Source: Caballeronia sp. SBC1
GTDB taxonomy: Bacteria > Pseudomonadota > Gammaproteobacteria > Burkholderiales > Burkholderiaceae
Assembly (NCBI RefSeq): GCF_011493005.1
Contig: NZ_CP049156.1
Span: 2,170,001-2,234,000 of the forward strand
DNA length: 64,000 nt
Direction of reading: 5' to 3'
The translations under genes were made by a program, and so were the position numbers. The notes under the pieces are model-generated. The model ran no database searches, was not told where the DNA came from, and saw only the letters and a list, made by a program, of their open reading frames with translations. This document shows, one piece after another, positions 12,160 to 22,628 of the stretch; the first letter of the stretch is position 1, and every line of letters begins with the position of its first letter.

Positions 12160-12309
12160 AGCAAACTCCGTATTATTTTTGCAGGTTAACGTGATTGCGA
12201 CGAAGAAAAAGAGATCCGCCGTCAATCGCTACACTATAGCCGATTTTCATTTTCGCACCAGCGCGCCACGGCCGTCGAAACCCGGCGAAACGCTTGGTGC
12301 ACGCGGGAT

Positions 12310-13647
12310 TCAGCCTTTGTCCGCGTAAGGGTTCGCGCTTGAACGGAACTCTATGCGCAATGGAGTCCCCACGAGCCCGAAAGTTTCTCTGAAGCGACCT
12401 TCAAGGTAACGTTTGTAGGTGTCCGTGATCGCGTCGAGCGCATTTCCGTGGACGACGATGATCGGCGGATTCTGTCCACCCTGGTGCGCATAACGCAGCT
12501 TCGGACGAATCGGTCCGCGGCGACGCGGCTGCTGAAACTCAACCGCGTCGATCAGCGCGCGCGTGAGCTTCGGCGTGGGCAACTTGGCCATGGCGGCGGC
12601 GTAGGCGTCATCCACCGATTTCATGAGTTGGCTGATGCCCGTCTTTTCCAGCGCCGACACGTAGTGGAATTTAGCAAAGTCCAAAAACTTGAGCTTGCGC
12701 GTCAGGTCGGCCTTGGTGCGCTCTCGCACATGCGAGTCCAGTCCGTCCCACTTATTGACCCCTACCACCAGCGCACGTCCCTGCTCGACCACGAAGCCCG
12801 CGATATGCGCGTCCTGGTCGGAGATGTCCTGTTGCGCATCCAGCAGCAGGATCACCACGTTAGCGTCGGAAATGGACTGTAACGTCTTCACCACCGAAAA
12901 CTTCTCCACCGCCTCGAACACCTTGCCGCGACGGCGCAACCCAGCCGTATCGATCAACGTGTATTTGCGGCCACTTCGCTCGAAATCAACATAGATGGAA
13001 TCGCGCGTGGTCCCGGGCATGTCGAACGCGATCACGCGCTCCTCGCCGACCAACGCATTGATCAGCGTCGACTTGCCGACGTTCGGGCGTCCCACAATGG
13101 CGATTTTTACACCGCGCGCCGCCTTTTCTTCGGGGTCTTCTTCCGGCTGTCCGGCATACGCTATCTCGAGCGCGTCACCGATCATTTCCGTGACACCGTC
13201 GCCGTGCGCTGCAGAGATTGCCCGCGGGTCGCCCAGGCCAAGTTCGTAGAAGTCGGCGGCGACCGCGCTGTACTTCATGCCCTCGGCCTTGTTGACCACG
13301 AGGAACAGCGGCCGGCCCGTCTTGCGCAGATAGTCCGCAATCGCCTTGTCCTGCGGTGCGAGCCCATTGCGGCCGTCGGTGATGAAGACCACCACGTCGG
13401 CCTCCTCCACCGCCTGGCGGGTCTGGCGCGCCATTTCGTGCAGGATGCCATCTTTCGCGACCGGTTCGAAACCGCCGGTGTCGACCACCAGATAAGGCCG
13501 GTCGCCGACCCGGCCTTCGCCATAGTGGCGGTCCCGGGTTAGGCCGGGCAAGTCGGCGACGAGTGCGTCACGCGAACGGGTCAGGCGGTTGAAAAGCGTC
13601 GATTTCCCCACATTGGGGCGCCCCACGAGGGCAATTACGGGTTTCAT
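12310..13647 (-). CDS. der: Ribosome biogenesis GTPase Der (EngA)
   Basis: A 445-residue double GTPase needed for 50S assembly. Two P-loops with the same GRPNVGKST sequence are present, one at residues 9-17 and one near residue 190. Each is followed by G3 and G4 motifs, and a C-terminal KH-like domain begins around residue 360. The ATG at 13647 begins the invariant [19 protein letters not shown] start; the extra 40 upstream in-frame residues are not conserved in character. It lies downstream of bamB after a gap of about 500 bases, so it may have its own promoter. Confidence 0.96.
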   Translation of the reverse strand: MKPVIALVGRPNVGKSTLFNRLTRSRDALVADLPGLTRDRHYGEGRVGDRPYLVVDTGGFEPVAKDGILHEMARQTRQAVEEADVVVFITDGRNGLAPQDKAIADYLRKTGRPLFLVVNKAEGMKYSAVAADFYELGLGDPRAISAAHGDGVTEMIGDALEIAYAGQPEEDPEEKAARGVKIAIVGRPNVGKSTLINALVGEERVIAFDMPGTTRDSIYVDFERSGRKYTLIDTAGLRRRGKVFEAVEKFSVVKTLQSISDANVVILLLDAQQDISDQDAHIAGFVVEQGRALVVGVNKWDGLDSHVRERTKADLTRKLKFLDFAKFHYVSALEKTGISQLMKSVDDAYAAAMAKLPTPKLTRALIDAVEFQQPRRRGPIRPKLRYAHQGGQNPPIIVVHGNALDAITDTYKRYLEGRFRETFGLVGTPLRIEFRSSANPYADKG

Positions 13648-14156
13648 CAGATGGTGTTCACAGTTGAACGCAAGGCGGATGATTCCGGCCCGGCGCGCGC
13701 CGGATAAAAGTCCGGAAACGGCGAGCCGCGAGTGTGCGTGGCCCGGCGATGTGTCGAAAATTAGCACGGTTCCAGCGGAGCGACCGCGGCGTGCAGCGAT
13801 GTTCCACTTTCATGGCGTTTGAAGCGCATGTGGAACGCGCTGAGCGCTCCGCCAAACGACATGATCGATCGAGCAACGTCACCCGAAGGTGTGGACCGGC
13901 TTGCACAAATCTGCCGCCGAAATCCCGATGCCTGGTGTTGCCTAGAGTTACTTGTACCGTTGCCTTTACCGCTTAGATGCTGCTTGTGCGCTTATTTGCC
14001 GCACGATGGATGCTTCACGTGCAGCCTTGATGAATCGATTCTATTCGCACGGCGCGGACTCAAAAAACAAAAAAGTCCGAAAAAACACGAACGGCCGGCA
14101 AAGCCGGCACGCTCGTCAGAACGTTAGATCCAGTCAAACCCACTCAAACCGTCAAA
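13648..14156. other. Spacer between bamB and der
   Basis: A 509-base gap. It holds a short GC-rich hairpin near 14094-14108 that may end bamB transcription, and probably the der promoter. The small open frames in it have no recognisable similarity and no good ribosome-binding site, so I call no gene. It is long for this otherwise compact cluster. Confidence 0.5.
14094..14108 (-). terminator. Possible terminator after bamB
   Basis: GCCGGC inverted repeat with a three-base loop, about 50 bases past the bamB stop. On the minus strand a T-rich stretch (GTGTTTTTTCGG) follows about ten bases later, so it is weaker than the other terminators here. Confidence 0.45.
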
Positions 14157-15296
14157 TCAGCGCGGACGGAAACCATACAGGCCGCCGTCGTGCGTCTGGA
14201 TAACCAGGGTATCGCCTGCCAGCACCGGCGCAGCAGTAATTGCGCTGCCATCGGTCTTGGCACGGCCGACGAATTCGCCATTAGCCGTTGAAAGGAAATG
14301 CACGAAACCCTGATAGTCGCCAAGCACGACGGCGCGGCCCAGGATGAACGGTACGCTGACCATGCGATTCTTCAGCTTGTCGTTCTTCCAGAGCGGTGCA
14401 CCGTCGATCCCGCTAAACGCGTTGACGATCGACCAGTCGTCGCCGGCTGCGACCATTTCATTGTCCTGCGCCAGGCCGCTGTCGCTCGAGAATGACTTTT
14501 CCCATTGCGGACGGCCCGAGTTCGCGTCGAAACAGCCAATGCGACCCTGGAAGGTGACCGCGCACGTTTCCGATCCTACGAGTGTTGGTGCGCCGGTGAC
14601 GTCGTTGATACGCTCGACCTCAGTCACACCCTTCGGGAACGATACCGGCGTCTGCCAGTAGGCGTCGCCGGTCTGCAGATTGATTGCAGCGAAGGTACCG
14701 CCCGGGAAGCCCGCCAGGACCGCCTGGGAAGCGGCGAACGTCATGCCGGCAGCCACGCGCAGGTTGAGCGGCACGGCGCGCGCCTGGAATACCCATTTCT
14801 GCTCGCCAGTTTGCGAGTTGAACGCAATGACCTTGCCGTCGATCGTCCGGACGATGACCACGTCATTGCCGACCAGCGGCGGCGAGATGATTTCGCCCGG
14901 CGCGGTTGCTGTCCAGAGTTGCTTGCCGTCCGGTCCGAGTACGTAGACGTTGCCTTTCAGGCCACCGACCGCGGTCAGGTTGCCGTCGCTGCCCACGCCC
15001 GCTGACAGATCGTCTTTGAGCTTGGTACGCCACACGTCCTGCCCCGTCTTGGCATCGATCTTCGCAACCGTTCCGTTGGCGCCTGCCGCGTAGACGAAGT
15101 CACCGACTGCCACGGGCGAGAACAGATAACGCCCGGCCTTGCCGACGCTCGCCTTCCAGGCCTGCTCCACGGTTAGAACCGGCTTGATGTCTACAAGCGG
15201 AGTCGGCACGCGGCGCTCGTCCTTGGTGGCGCAGGCGGTGAGCATAACCGTCATCGCACAAGCGAGCGGGAGAGCGTAGCGTTTCAGAAAAGTCAT
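14157..15296 (-). CDS. bamB: Outer membrane assembly lipoprotein BamB
   Basis: A 379-residue beta-propeller lipoprotein. The signal peptide ends in the lipobox LTAC with Cys22 as the lipidated residue. The rest consists of PQQ-type repeats such as GTVAKIDAKTGQDVWR and GKVIAFNSQTGEQKW. BamB is a subunit of the BAM complex that inserts beta-barrel proteins into the outer membrane. The ATG at 15296 gives a standard lipoprotein signal; upstream in-frame starts would spoil it. Neighbours yfgM upstream and der downstream match the order in gammaproteobacteria. Confidence 0.95.
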   Translation of the reverse strand: MTFLKRYALPLACAMTVMLTACATKDERRVPTPLVDIKPVLTVEQAWKASVGKAGRYLFSPVAVGDFVYAAGANGTVAKIDAKTGQDVWRTKLKDDLSAGVGSDGNLTAVGGLKGNVYVLGPDGKQLWTATAPGEIISPPLVGNDVVIVRTIDGKVIAFNSQTGEQKWVFQARAVPLNLRVAAGMTFAASQAVLAGFPGGTFAAINLQTGDAYWQTPVSFPKGVTEVERINDVTGAPTLVGSETCAVTFQGRIGCFDANSGRPQWEKSFSSDSGLAQDNEMVAAGDDWSIVNAFSGIDGAPLWKNDKLKNRMVSVPFILGRAVVLGDYQGFVHFLSTANGEFVGRAKTDGSAITAAPVLAGDTLVIQTHDGGLYGFRPR

Positions 15297-15458
15297 CGGT
15301 GGACGCAACATGAATAAGTGAAATCGGTTGATCGGTGTGCGGCGTGGTGCTCGCTTGGGGTGCAAGTCACCGCTGCAAACCGGTGACTTTAACCTAGTGA
15401 GCAACGCGCCTGCATAAGGACGAGGTCGGCTGACGGGCCTTGAGACCGGCCGTCGGCG

Positions 15459-16088
15459 CTAGCCGCCGAGTGCGTCCAGCTTGAACTGGACCAGTTGACG
15501 GGCGGACGTATCGGACTTCGGCAGCGTGTCGAGCGCAACCTTGTAAGCCGCACGCGCGTCATCGCGCTTACCTTCGGCCGCCAGCAGGTCACCGCGACGG
15601 TCCGACACCACGCCCTTGAACGCGTCGAGGGGCGCGTCGGCGAGCACCTTCAGGCCAGCGTCATAGGATTTTTCGTCAAGCAGCAGCAAAGACAGCCGCA
15701 GTTTCGCGATCTGTTTGTATTCAGCGTCTTTCGCGTGATCGGCGGCCCATTGCAGTTGCGTTTTAGCCCCTGCGCTGTCCCCTGCGGTGTACAGCGATTT
15801 GGCGGCGGCCAGCGCCGTCATCTGCGCATACGCGGTGCCGCCGAACTTGTCTTCCATGTCCGTTGCCGCCCGCGTGACCATTGCCTTGTCACTCGATGCC
15901 ACCGCTTGCTGCACCTGGTCGTAGAGCACGGCGGCTTCTGCAGCCTGCCTGCGCTGCCAGAAATTCCAGCCGTTCCAGCCCGCCGCGACGACGAGCACCG
16001 CAAGAACAATCCAGGTCGTGGAGTTGCCCCATTTCGCCCACCAGGCTTTCAGGTTTTCTAGTGACTCTTGTTCTTCGTGATAGCTCAT
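15459..16088 (-). CDS. YfgM-type TPR protein, ancillary translocon subunit
   Basis: A 209-residue protein with a short cytoplasmic N-terminus, one membrane helix (about 24-42, TTWIVLAVLVVAAGW) and a periplasmic tetratricopeptide-like helical domain rich in Ala, Lys and Asp. It matches the YfgM/DUF2133 family, which associates with SecYEG and the chaperone PpiD. The ATG at 16088 starts the family-typical MSYHEEQE N-terminus. It lies between hisS and bamB, the same order as in E. coli. Functional detail is inferred from the family. Confidence 0.9.
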   Translation of the reverse strand: MSYHEEQESLENLKAWWAKWGNSTTWIVLAVLVVAAGWNGWNFWQRRQAAEAAVLYDQVQQAVASSDKAMVTRAATDMEDKFGGTAYAQMTALAAAKSLYTAGDSAGAKTQLQWAADHAKDAEYKQIAKLRLSLLLLDEKSYDAGLKVLADAPLDAFKGVVSDRRGDLLAAEGKRDDARAAYKVALDTLPKSDTSARQLVQFKLDALGG

Positions 16089-16189
16089 GCCCTGCGTATT
16101 CCTTGACTGCTTTTGTGTTCGCGCGCAACGCCGCACACCATTGTTTCAGGCCGCCGCACCACCTTGCCCGCGTGGCGCAGCCCGACAAA

Positions 16190-17536
16190 TCAGTCGGCGC
16201 CGTCGTCGGCGGTTGCCACCATCGCATTGATTAGAAATTCGGTCAAGTCTTCCACCGGCACCGTGGCTTGCTCGTTCTTTTGACCCGTCGACTCGATCGA
16301 TGCACTGCGCAGCGGCTTCACGCCGACCATGCCCTGCGCCAGCTCGTTCTCGCCCAGCACCACGGCAAATGCCGCGCCGCTGGCATCGGCCTTTTTCATC
16401 TGCGACTTGAAGCTCGCGGGCGTGCCGTCCGGGCTGCAATGCAGGATGACGTCCAGGCCGGTGTCGCGCAATCGCTCGGCAATGATAAACGCCTGCTCTG
16501 CCGCCGCTTCACCCTGGTGAACCACGTAGATATCGGTTCCTTCCGGCACCGGCACCAGATCTTCTTCCTTCAGCAATTCAAGAATGCGCTCGACACCCAT
16601 CGCCCAGCCGCACGCCGCTGTTGCCTTGCCGCCCAGTTGTTCGATCAGCGGATCGTAGCGGCCGCCGCCCGCCACCGTACCCTGTGCGCCGAGCTTGTCG
16701 GTCACCCATTCGAACACGGTGAGATTGTAGTAATCGAGGCCACGAACGAGACGCGGGTTGATCTTGAACGGAATATTGTTCGCCTTCAGCAGACGCTGAA
16801 CCCCCTCGAAGTGCGCGAGCGATTCGGCCCCGAGGAAATCGACGAGCTTCGGCGCGTTCTGCGCAATCTCCTGCATGGCGGGATTCTTGGTATCCAGCAC
16901 GCGCAACGGATTGGTGTAGAGACGGCGCTTCGATTCTTCGTCGAGCGCGTCAACATGTTGCTCGAGATACGCGATCAGTTCCGTCCGGTGCGCTGCGCGC
17001 TCTTCCGGCTGGCCGAGCGAATTCAGTTCGAGCCTGATACCGGAGAGTCCGAGATCGTCCCACAAGCGCTGGCACATCATGATGATTTCAGCGTCTGTGT
17101 CCGGTCCGGCAAAGCCGAGCGCTTCCACGCCGACCTGATAAAACTGCCGGTACCGCCCGCGCTGCGGACGCTCGTGACGAAACATGGGACCGATGTACCA
17201 CAGCCGCTTGGGGCCGTCGTAAAGCAGATTGTGTTCGATCGACGCACGCACCACGGCGGCCGTGTTCTCCGGGCGCAGCGTGAGATGCTCGCCGTTGAGC
17301 GCGTCGGTGAAGCTGTACATTTCCTTCTCGACAATATCCGTTACTTCGCCAATGCCGCGCGTGAACAACTGCGTGGGCTCGAGGATTGGCGTGCGGATCT
17401 GCTGATAGCCGTATGCGCGCAGCATCGACTTGACGGTGTCTTCGAAGAATTCCCACAACGCGGCATCCTGCGGGAGGATGTCGTTCATGCCCTTCACGCC
17501 GGTCAGTTTCTCGAGCTTTTTCTTCTGTTCAGTCAT
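16190..17536 (-). CDS. hisS: Histidyl-tRNA synthetase
   Basis: A 448-residue class II aminoacyl-tRNA synthetase. Motif 2 appears as [16 protein letters not shown], the histidine-specific HisA signature as [13 protein letters not shown], and motif 3 near [13 protein letters not shown]. The C-terminal anticodon-binding domain is complete, unlike in HisZ. It charges tRNA-His. The ATG at 17536 is seven bases after the ispG stop, and the two are almost certainly cotranscribed. The end of the protein (ATADDGAD) is a short acidic tail. Confidence 0.97.
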   Translation of the reverse strand: MTEQKKKLEKLTGVKGMNDILPQDAALWEFFEDTVKSMLRAYGYQQIRTPILEPTQLFTRGIGEVTDIVEKEMYSFTDALNGEHLTLRPENTAAVVRASIEHNLLYDGPKRLWYIGPMFRHERPQRGRYRQFYQVGVEALGFAGPDTDAEIIMMCQRLWDDLGLSGIRLELNSLGQPEERAAHRTELIAYLEQHVDALDEESKRRLYTNPLRVLDTKNPAMQEIAQNAPKLVDFLGAESLAHFEGVQRLLKANNIPFKINPRLVRGLDYYNLTVFEWVTDKLGAQGTVAGGGRYDPLIEQLGGKATAACGWAMGVERILELLKEEDLVPVPEGTDIYVVHQGEAAAEQAFIIAERLRDTGLDVILHCSPDGTPASFKSQMKKADASGAAFAVVLGENELAQGMVGVKPLRSASIESTGQKNEQATVPVEDLTEFLINAMVATADDGAD

Positions 17537-17542
17537 CTGTCT

Positions 17543-18862
17543 TTAAAGTGTTTCTGCCTGCGCGGTTTCGCGCTTGCCGTAGGTCCGCGTCACATATTCG
17601 CTGACGATTTGCTGGAAATCCTGGGCGATATGCTCGCCGCGCAGCGTCTTGACCTTCACGCCATCGATAAACACCGGTGCAGCCGGATTCTCGCCCGACC
17701 CCGGCAAGCTGATGCCGATATTCGCCTGCTTCGACTCACCCGGTCCATTCACAATGCAACCCATCACTGCGACGTGCATTTTCTCCACGCCAGGGAATTG
17801 ATCGCGCCACACCGGCATTGCATTGCGCAGATACGTCTGGATCTGCGACGCCAGTTCCTGGAACAACGTGCTGGTGGTGCGTCCGCAGCCGGGGCACGCA
17901 ATCACCATTGGCGTGAACGAGCGCAGGCCCATGGTCTGCAGGATTTCCTGGCCGACGATCACTTCGCCGGTCCGCGCGCCGCCGGGTTCCGGCGTGAGCG
18001 AGATGCGGATCGTGTCGCCGATTCCCTCCTGCAACAGCACCGACAACGCCGCCGTGGACGCCACGATGCCCTTCGATCCCATACCTGCTTCGGTCAGCCC
18101 GAGATGCAGCGCGAAGCTGCAACGCTTGGCCAGTTCACGATACACCGCGATCAGGTCCTGCACGCCGCTTACCTTGCACGACAGGATGATCTTGTCGCGC
18201 CCAAGGCCGAGTTCGACCGCGCGTTCCGCTGACCCGATCGCCGATTGAATCAGCGCTTCATACATCACGCTTTGCGCTTCCCACGGGGTGGGACGGGCCG
18301 CGTTCTCGTCCATCATCCGCGCGAGCAGATCCTGGTCGAGGCTGCCCCAGTTCACGCCGATCCGAACCGGCTTGTCGTAGCGCGCAGCCGCTTCGATCAT
18401 CTGGGCGAACTGCGTGTCACGTTTGGCTCCTGCGCCCACGTTGCCCGGATTGATCCGGTATTTCGACAGCGCTTCGGCGCACGCCGGATAGTCGCGCAAC
18501 AGCGTATGACCGTTGTAATGAAAGTCGCCAACGAGCGGCACGGTCACGCCCATCCGGTCAAGCTGCTCGCGTACCGCTGGAACGGCTGCTGCGGCCTCGG
18601 GTGTATTCACGGTGATCCGCACCAGTTCCGATCCCGCTTGCGCCAGTTCCTTGACCTGGATCGCCGTGCCGATGGCGTCGGCCGTATCGGTATTCGTCAT
18701 CGACTGGATGCGCACGGGGGCATCGCCACCGATTGTCACAAGCTGGCCGGCCCAGCGGACATCGACGGCGTGCGATGCGCGCCGTTTCCACGATCCGCCG
18801 AAGACTGGCTCCGACGAACAAATCTTGCTTTCAATAAGGGGGTGTTGAGCTTCGGATTGCAT
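17543..18862 (-). CDS. ispG: 4-hydroxy-3-methylbut-2-enyl diphosphate synthase IspG
   Basis: A 439-residue MEP-pathway enzyme that converts ME-cPP to HMBPP using a [4Fe-4S] cluster. The N-terminal TIM-barrel part shows [11 protein letters not shown]. The C-terminal cluster domain shows CPGCGRTT and later [10 protein letters not shown], which supply the cysteines. An insert of roughly 40-60 residues between the two domains, as in many betaproteobacteria, makes the protein longer than the E. coli enzyme (about 370). The ATG at 18862 has AAAGGG upstream; longer in-frame versions are unsupported. It is cotranscribed with hisS. Confidence 0.95.
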   Translation of the reverse strand: MQSEAQHPLIESKICSSEPVFGGSWKRRASHAVDVRWAGQLVTIGGDAPVRIQSMTNTDTADAIGTAIQVKELAQAGSELVRITVNTPEAAAAVPAVREQLDRMGVTVPLVGDFHYNGHTLLRDYPACAEALSKYRINPGNVGAGAKRDTQFAQMIEAAARYDKPVRIGVNWGSLDQDLLARMMDENAARPTPWEAQSVMYEALIQSAIGSAERAVELGLGRDKIILSCKVSGVQDLIAVYRELAKRCSFALHLGLTEAGMGSKGIVASTAALSVLLQEGIGDTIRISLTPEPGGARTGEVIVGQEILQTMGLRSFTPMVIACPGCGRTTSTLFQELASQIQTYLRNAMPVWRDQFPGVEKMHVAVMGCIVNGPGESKQANIGISLPGSGENPAAPVFIDGVKVKTLRGEHIAQDFQQIVSEYVTRTYGKRETAQAETL

Positions 18863-19135
18863 CGAAAGACCCTTTGCGCCGCCGGCTATCACACGGTGAC
18901 GCGTATCTGGACATGAATGAGACTCGAGGACATAAAACGGCGCCACCACCTTTGCGACGCCTTGATGAAATCTTCGCACAACTCCGTGTCAAGGCTGAGA
19001 ATCGACCTCAAAGCGACCTCAAAGCCCCTCACGCCGTGTGGCGTAATTCTTTCAAGCCCGCATCCGCTAACGGCGCGGCTGAAGCTCACAAGAGAGTGCA
19101 CGCGAGTGCACGCTCGCGCGACTCGGGCAGCGCAA

Positions 19136-20314
19136 TCAGGGCAGCGAAAAGCGGGCGACGTTGCCCTTCGCAGGGCCAAACTTGGCTGGATCGACAGGTT
19201 GTCCGTCGAACATCAGCGAATCGAGGCCCGCCCGATTTCCAACCGTGATCTTGAACGGCGCGTCGCCTGCCACTCGCTGCACGCTCCCGGCCTTGACCAG
19301 GCCTGAAAACACTTCCTTGCCGTCCTTCTGGCGCACGCTGAACCAGCTATCGCTTGCCACCTTCAATTCAAGTTCGTTGGCGCCGGCGCCGACTGAAGCA
19401 GTCGCTGACGCCGTAGCAGCCGCTTGCGCCGATGGCGTAGGTTTCACTGCATTCGCCAACGGCGCCGTAACCGGCGCGCTCGCGCTTTGTGCATGCGCGG
19501 CGGCGCCCTGGACAGCCGTAATAGTGGATGAAGACGCGGGAAGCGCATTCGTACCTAGCGGACTTGGCATGGGCTGGCCACCAGCCTGGGTTCCGGCCTG
19601 AGCCGGCGTTTCAGTAGCGGCGTCACCCGACGCTACCGAACCCGTGTTGGCCGTTGCTTCGTCGGTCGCCGCCACCGACGAACTCGCACTGGTTTCGCTG
19701 TTCGTTGCCTGGGTTGCGCCGTTAGCGCTGGCCTTCAGCCGCGCAAACCAAGCGGCGGAATCCCCACCCGTATGCCACATTGCGAGCGCAATCACGGCAA
19801 CGATTACAGCAGCAACGCCCCACAACCACGACCGGCGTCGCGGGGAACCGCCCAGCGGGACCGACACGCGGCCGCGCGGCAAACCCGCACCCGACGATGC
19901 CGGCAACGATAGATTCTGCTCGACCGGACCGTTCACGTGGCGCAGCGCGGCCGTGAAGGGCGTTGGGTCGGCACCCATGATTTTCGCGTAGCTGCGCACA
20001 ATGCCCGCCGCGAAATTTCGGTCTGGGAAAAGGCTGAGATCGCCGCTCTCGAGCGCACGTAGTTTCTGCGGAGATACCTTCAGCCGCGCGGATACGTCAT
20101 CCAGTGACCAGTTCTTCGCTTCGCGGAGCTGCGTAAGACGCGCGCCGACCGCGGCGACCGAATCGAGACTCGCTGCCTGCTGAATGCCGCCCGGCGCGGT
20201 GTTGGCAGCGCTCGCGGCGTTCTCCGGCTGACTTCCGGGCAAAGCCCCGGCCTGACTGCCCGATTGGCCACCTTTATGAGCGCCGAAAGGCGTCGGGTGC
20301 TGCGGCTCACTCAT
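19136..20314 (-). CDS. rodZ: RodZ-like helix-turn-helix membrane protein
   Basis: A 392-residue protein. An N-terminal Ser/Gly/Ala-rich stretch (1-50) leads into an Xre-type helix-turn-helix (about 55-120, WSLDDVSARLKVSPQKLRALES). A single membrane helix follows (164-182). Then comes an Ala/Thr/Ser-rich periplasmic linker, and a C-terminal DUF4115 domain closes the protein (from about residue 310). This is RodZ architecture; RodZ links MreB to the cell-wall machinery and sets rod shape. Position upstream of ispG and downstream of rlmN agrees. The linker is poorly conserved in general, so only the ends support the call. Confidence 0.85.
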   Translation of the reverse strand: MSEPQHPTPFGAHKGGQSGSQAGALPGSQPENAASAANTAPGGIQQAASLDSVAAVGARLTQLREAKNWSLDDVSARLKVSPQKLRALESGDLSLFPDRNFAAGIVRSYAKIMGADPTPFTAALRHVNGPVEQNLSLPASSGAGLPRGRVSVPLGGSPRRRSWLWGVAAVIVAVIALAMWHTGGDSAAWFARLKASANGATQATNSETSASSSVAATDEATANTGSVASGDAATETPAQAGTQAGGQPMPSPLGTNALPASSSTITAVQGAAAHAQSASAPVTAPLANAVKPTPSAQAAATASATASVGAGANELELKVASDSWFSVRQKDGKEVFSGLVKAGSVQRVAGDAPFKITVGNRAGLDSLMFDGQPVDPAKFGPAKGNVARFSLP

Positions 20315-20528
20315 CCCAAATTCCTCGCATCGATTCTTTTTTGTCGCTATTCAGCTTCGTTGCTGACCTTAGCGTCACCGCACAATATTGCCGAGTCGGC
20401 GTTGCAGACCGCTTTATAACAAAATGCACGCCGTTATGTGCCGCGTTTGATCATTTATTGCCGGATTTTCCGGTTTGTCCGTCGAATGAGGCACCGCAGG
20501 TTGGCAGCGCGACCATTCGGCCTGAAGC

Positions 20529-21671
20529 TCAGACAGCGCGAACCTCGATGACCTTCGCCGGCTTCCCCATGCGCTGAGCCAGCCGGGTGCGATCCTGAAC
20601 CGCGCCGGCCAGCTGACCGCATGCCGCGTCGATGTCGTCGCCGCGCGTCTTGCGCACCGTTGTCACGACGCCCGCGTCCATCAGCACCTGCGCGAACCGC
20701 TTGATCTGTTCATTGCTCGAGCGCGTCAAACCGGACTCGGGGAACGGATTGAACGGAATCAGGTTGAATTTGCACGGCACATCACGCGTAAGCGCAACCA
20801 GCTCCCGCGCGTGCGCTTCGCTGTCGTTCACACCGTCGAGCATGCAATATTCGAATGTGACGAAATCGCGCGGCGCAACCTTTAGATAGCGCTGGCACGC
20901 GGCCATCAATTCACGCAGCGGATATTTCTTGTTCAACGGCACCAGCATGTCGCGAAGCGAATCAATTGGCGCATGCAGCGACACGGCCAGCGCGACGGGC
21001 AAATCCGCGCCGAGGCGGTCCATCATGGGCACGACGCCCGAGGTGGACAACGTCACGCGGCGACGCGACAGCCCGTAAGCGTTGTCGTCGAGCATCAGCC
21101 GCATGGCCGGCACAACAGCGTCGTAATTGAGCAGGGGCTCGCCCATGCCCATCATCACGACGTTGGTCACCACGCGGTCAGCCTTGCCGCTATTCGGCGC
21201 GCCGAAAGTGCCGCTTTTGGAAGCCCGCAATGCAAACTCTGCCATGCGCAACTGGCCGATGATCTCGCCCGTGCTCAGATTGCGCGAAAATCCCTGCTTG
21301 CCGGTGGAGCAAAACCGGCAATTCACAGCGCAGCCCGCTTGCGACGAAACGCAGAGCGTGCCGCGATTTTCTTCCGGAATGTAGACAGTTTCGACCGCGT
21401 TGCTGTTGCCCACGTCGATCAGCCACTTGCGTGTGCCGTCGGTGGACACGTGATCGCGGACGATAGCGGGCATATCCAGGCTTGCCCGCCCTTTCAATTT
21501 TTCACGCAGCGATTTAGCCAGGTCCGTCATGCCGTCGAAGTCGTCGACACCGAACTGGTGAATCCAGCGTTGCAATTGCTTGGCGCGAAACGGCTTCTCG
21601 CCCAGGCTGTCGCAATAAGCGACGAGCCCGGCGGCATCGAGGTCGAGAAGGTTGACTGTTGCAGCTGTCAT
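20529..21671 (-). CDS. rlmN: Dual-specificity RNA methyltransferase RlmN
   Basis: A 380-residue radical SAM enzyme. The CxxxCxxC motif is Cys114, Cys118 and Cys121. The mechanistic C-terminal Cys is in the DAACGQLAG segment near residue 355. It methylates C2 of A2503 in 23S rRNA and A37 in some tRNAs. The ATG at 21671 is a good family start. It is followed about 210 bases later by rodZ, and ndk is upstream by about 100 bases. Confidence 0.97.
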   Translation of the reverse strand: MTAATVNLLDLDAAGLVAYCDSLGEKPFRAKQLQRWIHQFGVDDFDGMTDLAKSLREKLKGRASLDMPAIVRDHVSTDGTRKWLIDVGNSNAVETVYIPEENRGTLCVSSQAGCAVNCRFCSTGKQGFSRNLSTGEIIGQLRMAEFALRASKSGTFGAPNSGKADRVVTNVVMMGMGEPLLNYDAVVPAMRLMLDDNAYGLSRRRVTLSTSGVVPMMDRLGADLPVALAVSLHAPIDSLRDMLVPLNKKYPLRELMAACQRYLKVAPRDFVTFEYCMLDGVNDSEAHARELVALTRDVPCKFNLIPFNPFPESGLTRSSNEQIKRFAQVLMDAGVVTTVRKTRGDDIDAACGQLAGAVQDRTRLAQRMGKPAKVIEVRAV

Positions 21672-21770
21672 TTCGATTCTGCCATTTCCTTGCTGAGCGA
21701 AAAACGGAACGCGTTCTGAGCCGCGCTCCAGCTATTTCGCGCCAATTCCTGCGATAAATCTACTCCCGAA

Positions 21771-22196
21771 TCAACGCGAATAGACGTTCACTTCGGGGAA
21801 GAAGAAAGCGATTTCCTGACGTGCGGTTTCCGCAGCGTCCGAACCGTGCACCGCGTTAGCGTCGATGCTGTCAGCAAAATCCGCGCGGATCGTGCCCTTG
21901 TCGGCCTTCTTCGGGTCGGTTGCGCCCATCAGGTCACGATTCGTCAGGATGGCGTTCTCGCCTTCCAGCGCCTGGATCATCACGGGACCCGAGATCATGA
22001 ATTCGACCAGGTCCTTGAAAAACGGGCGAGCAGCGTGAACAGCGTAGAACTTTTCCGCGTCAGCGCGCGACAGGTGGACCATACGAGCCGCGATGACCTT
22101 GAGACCAGCTTGCTCAAAACGGCTGTAGATCTGGCCGATCACATTCTTTGCCACTGCATCCGGTTTAATAATCGACAGGGTGCGCTCGATCGCCAT
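21771..22196 (-). CDS. ndk: Nucleoside diphosphate kinase
   Basis: A 141-residue enzyme of standard length that transfers the gamma phosphate between nucleoside triphosphates and diphosphates. The phosphohistidine lies in the [10 protein letters not shown] motif near residue 117. The ATG at 22196 has GGAG eight bases upstream and begins [15 protein letters not shown], the family start. It is the first gene of the long minus-strand run and has its own extended -10 promoter. Confidence 0.97.
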   Translation of the reverse strand: MAIERTLSIIKPDAVAKNVIGQIYSRFEQAGLKVIAARMVHLSRADAEKFYAVHAARPFFKDLVEFMISGPVMIQALEGENAILTNRDLMGATDPKKADKGTIRADFADSIDANAVHGSDAAETARQEIAFFFPEVNVYSR

Positions 22197-22628
22197 GAAA
22201 AACTCCAAAAAATGAACGGGTTACGAATATAAATGAATCGACAATTATAGCACGAAGCGTTGTATGATTGCGATGGAAACCTTACGACTCCGTAAGCATA
22301 AAGCCAGGGAATGAATTGCAGTGCGGATCGCAGCGTGGGTATGAAACGCGCGGTAATTTTAGCGGTCCTAGTACTGCACGGCAGCATCGTTGATTTCGGT
22401 GCAAGATAGTCCCATATTTCGTGTCGGAAGGTCGTTGGGCCCGCAGCGTACAATGCAACTGAAGGTTTTCGCGGCAAATCGTCCAACGAAGCGTTCAACG
22501 AAGCCGCCTGACCGATAAAAGCCGTGTTTTCGCACGGTAGCTTTCGCACGGCACGTTGGCGCTTACGGCAAATCAAGCCGGTGTTTTTGAACCAGATGGC
22601 TTTACACAAGTTTAGGCAAGGAGAAACC
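22197..22628. other. Divergent promoter region ndk / Bax inhibitor gene
   Basis: A 432-base gap between divergently transcribed genes. It holds the ndk -10 element near 22244. No RNA gene or coding segment is recognisable in the remainder. Confidence 0.5.
22244..22252 (-). promoter_or_regulatory. Extended -10 promoter of ndk
   Basis: On the minus strand the sequence reads TGCTATAAT, a perfect -10 hexamer with the TGn extension. It lies about 48 bases upstream of the ndk start. The -35 region is weak, as expected for an extended -10 promoter. Confidence 0.6.

Noticed and set aside
13734..14203. Small open frames in the bamB-der spacer
   Set aside because: No ribosome-binding site, no similarity to known families, and mutually overlapping in several frames.
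16268..18232. 654-codon open frame on the plus strand
   Set aside because: It lies antisense to hisS and ispG, both unmistakable. Long antisense frames are expected in GC-rich genomes, and its composition (rich in Arg, His and Leu) is typical of that.
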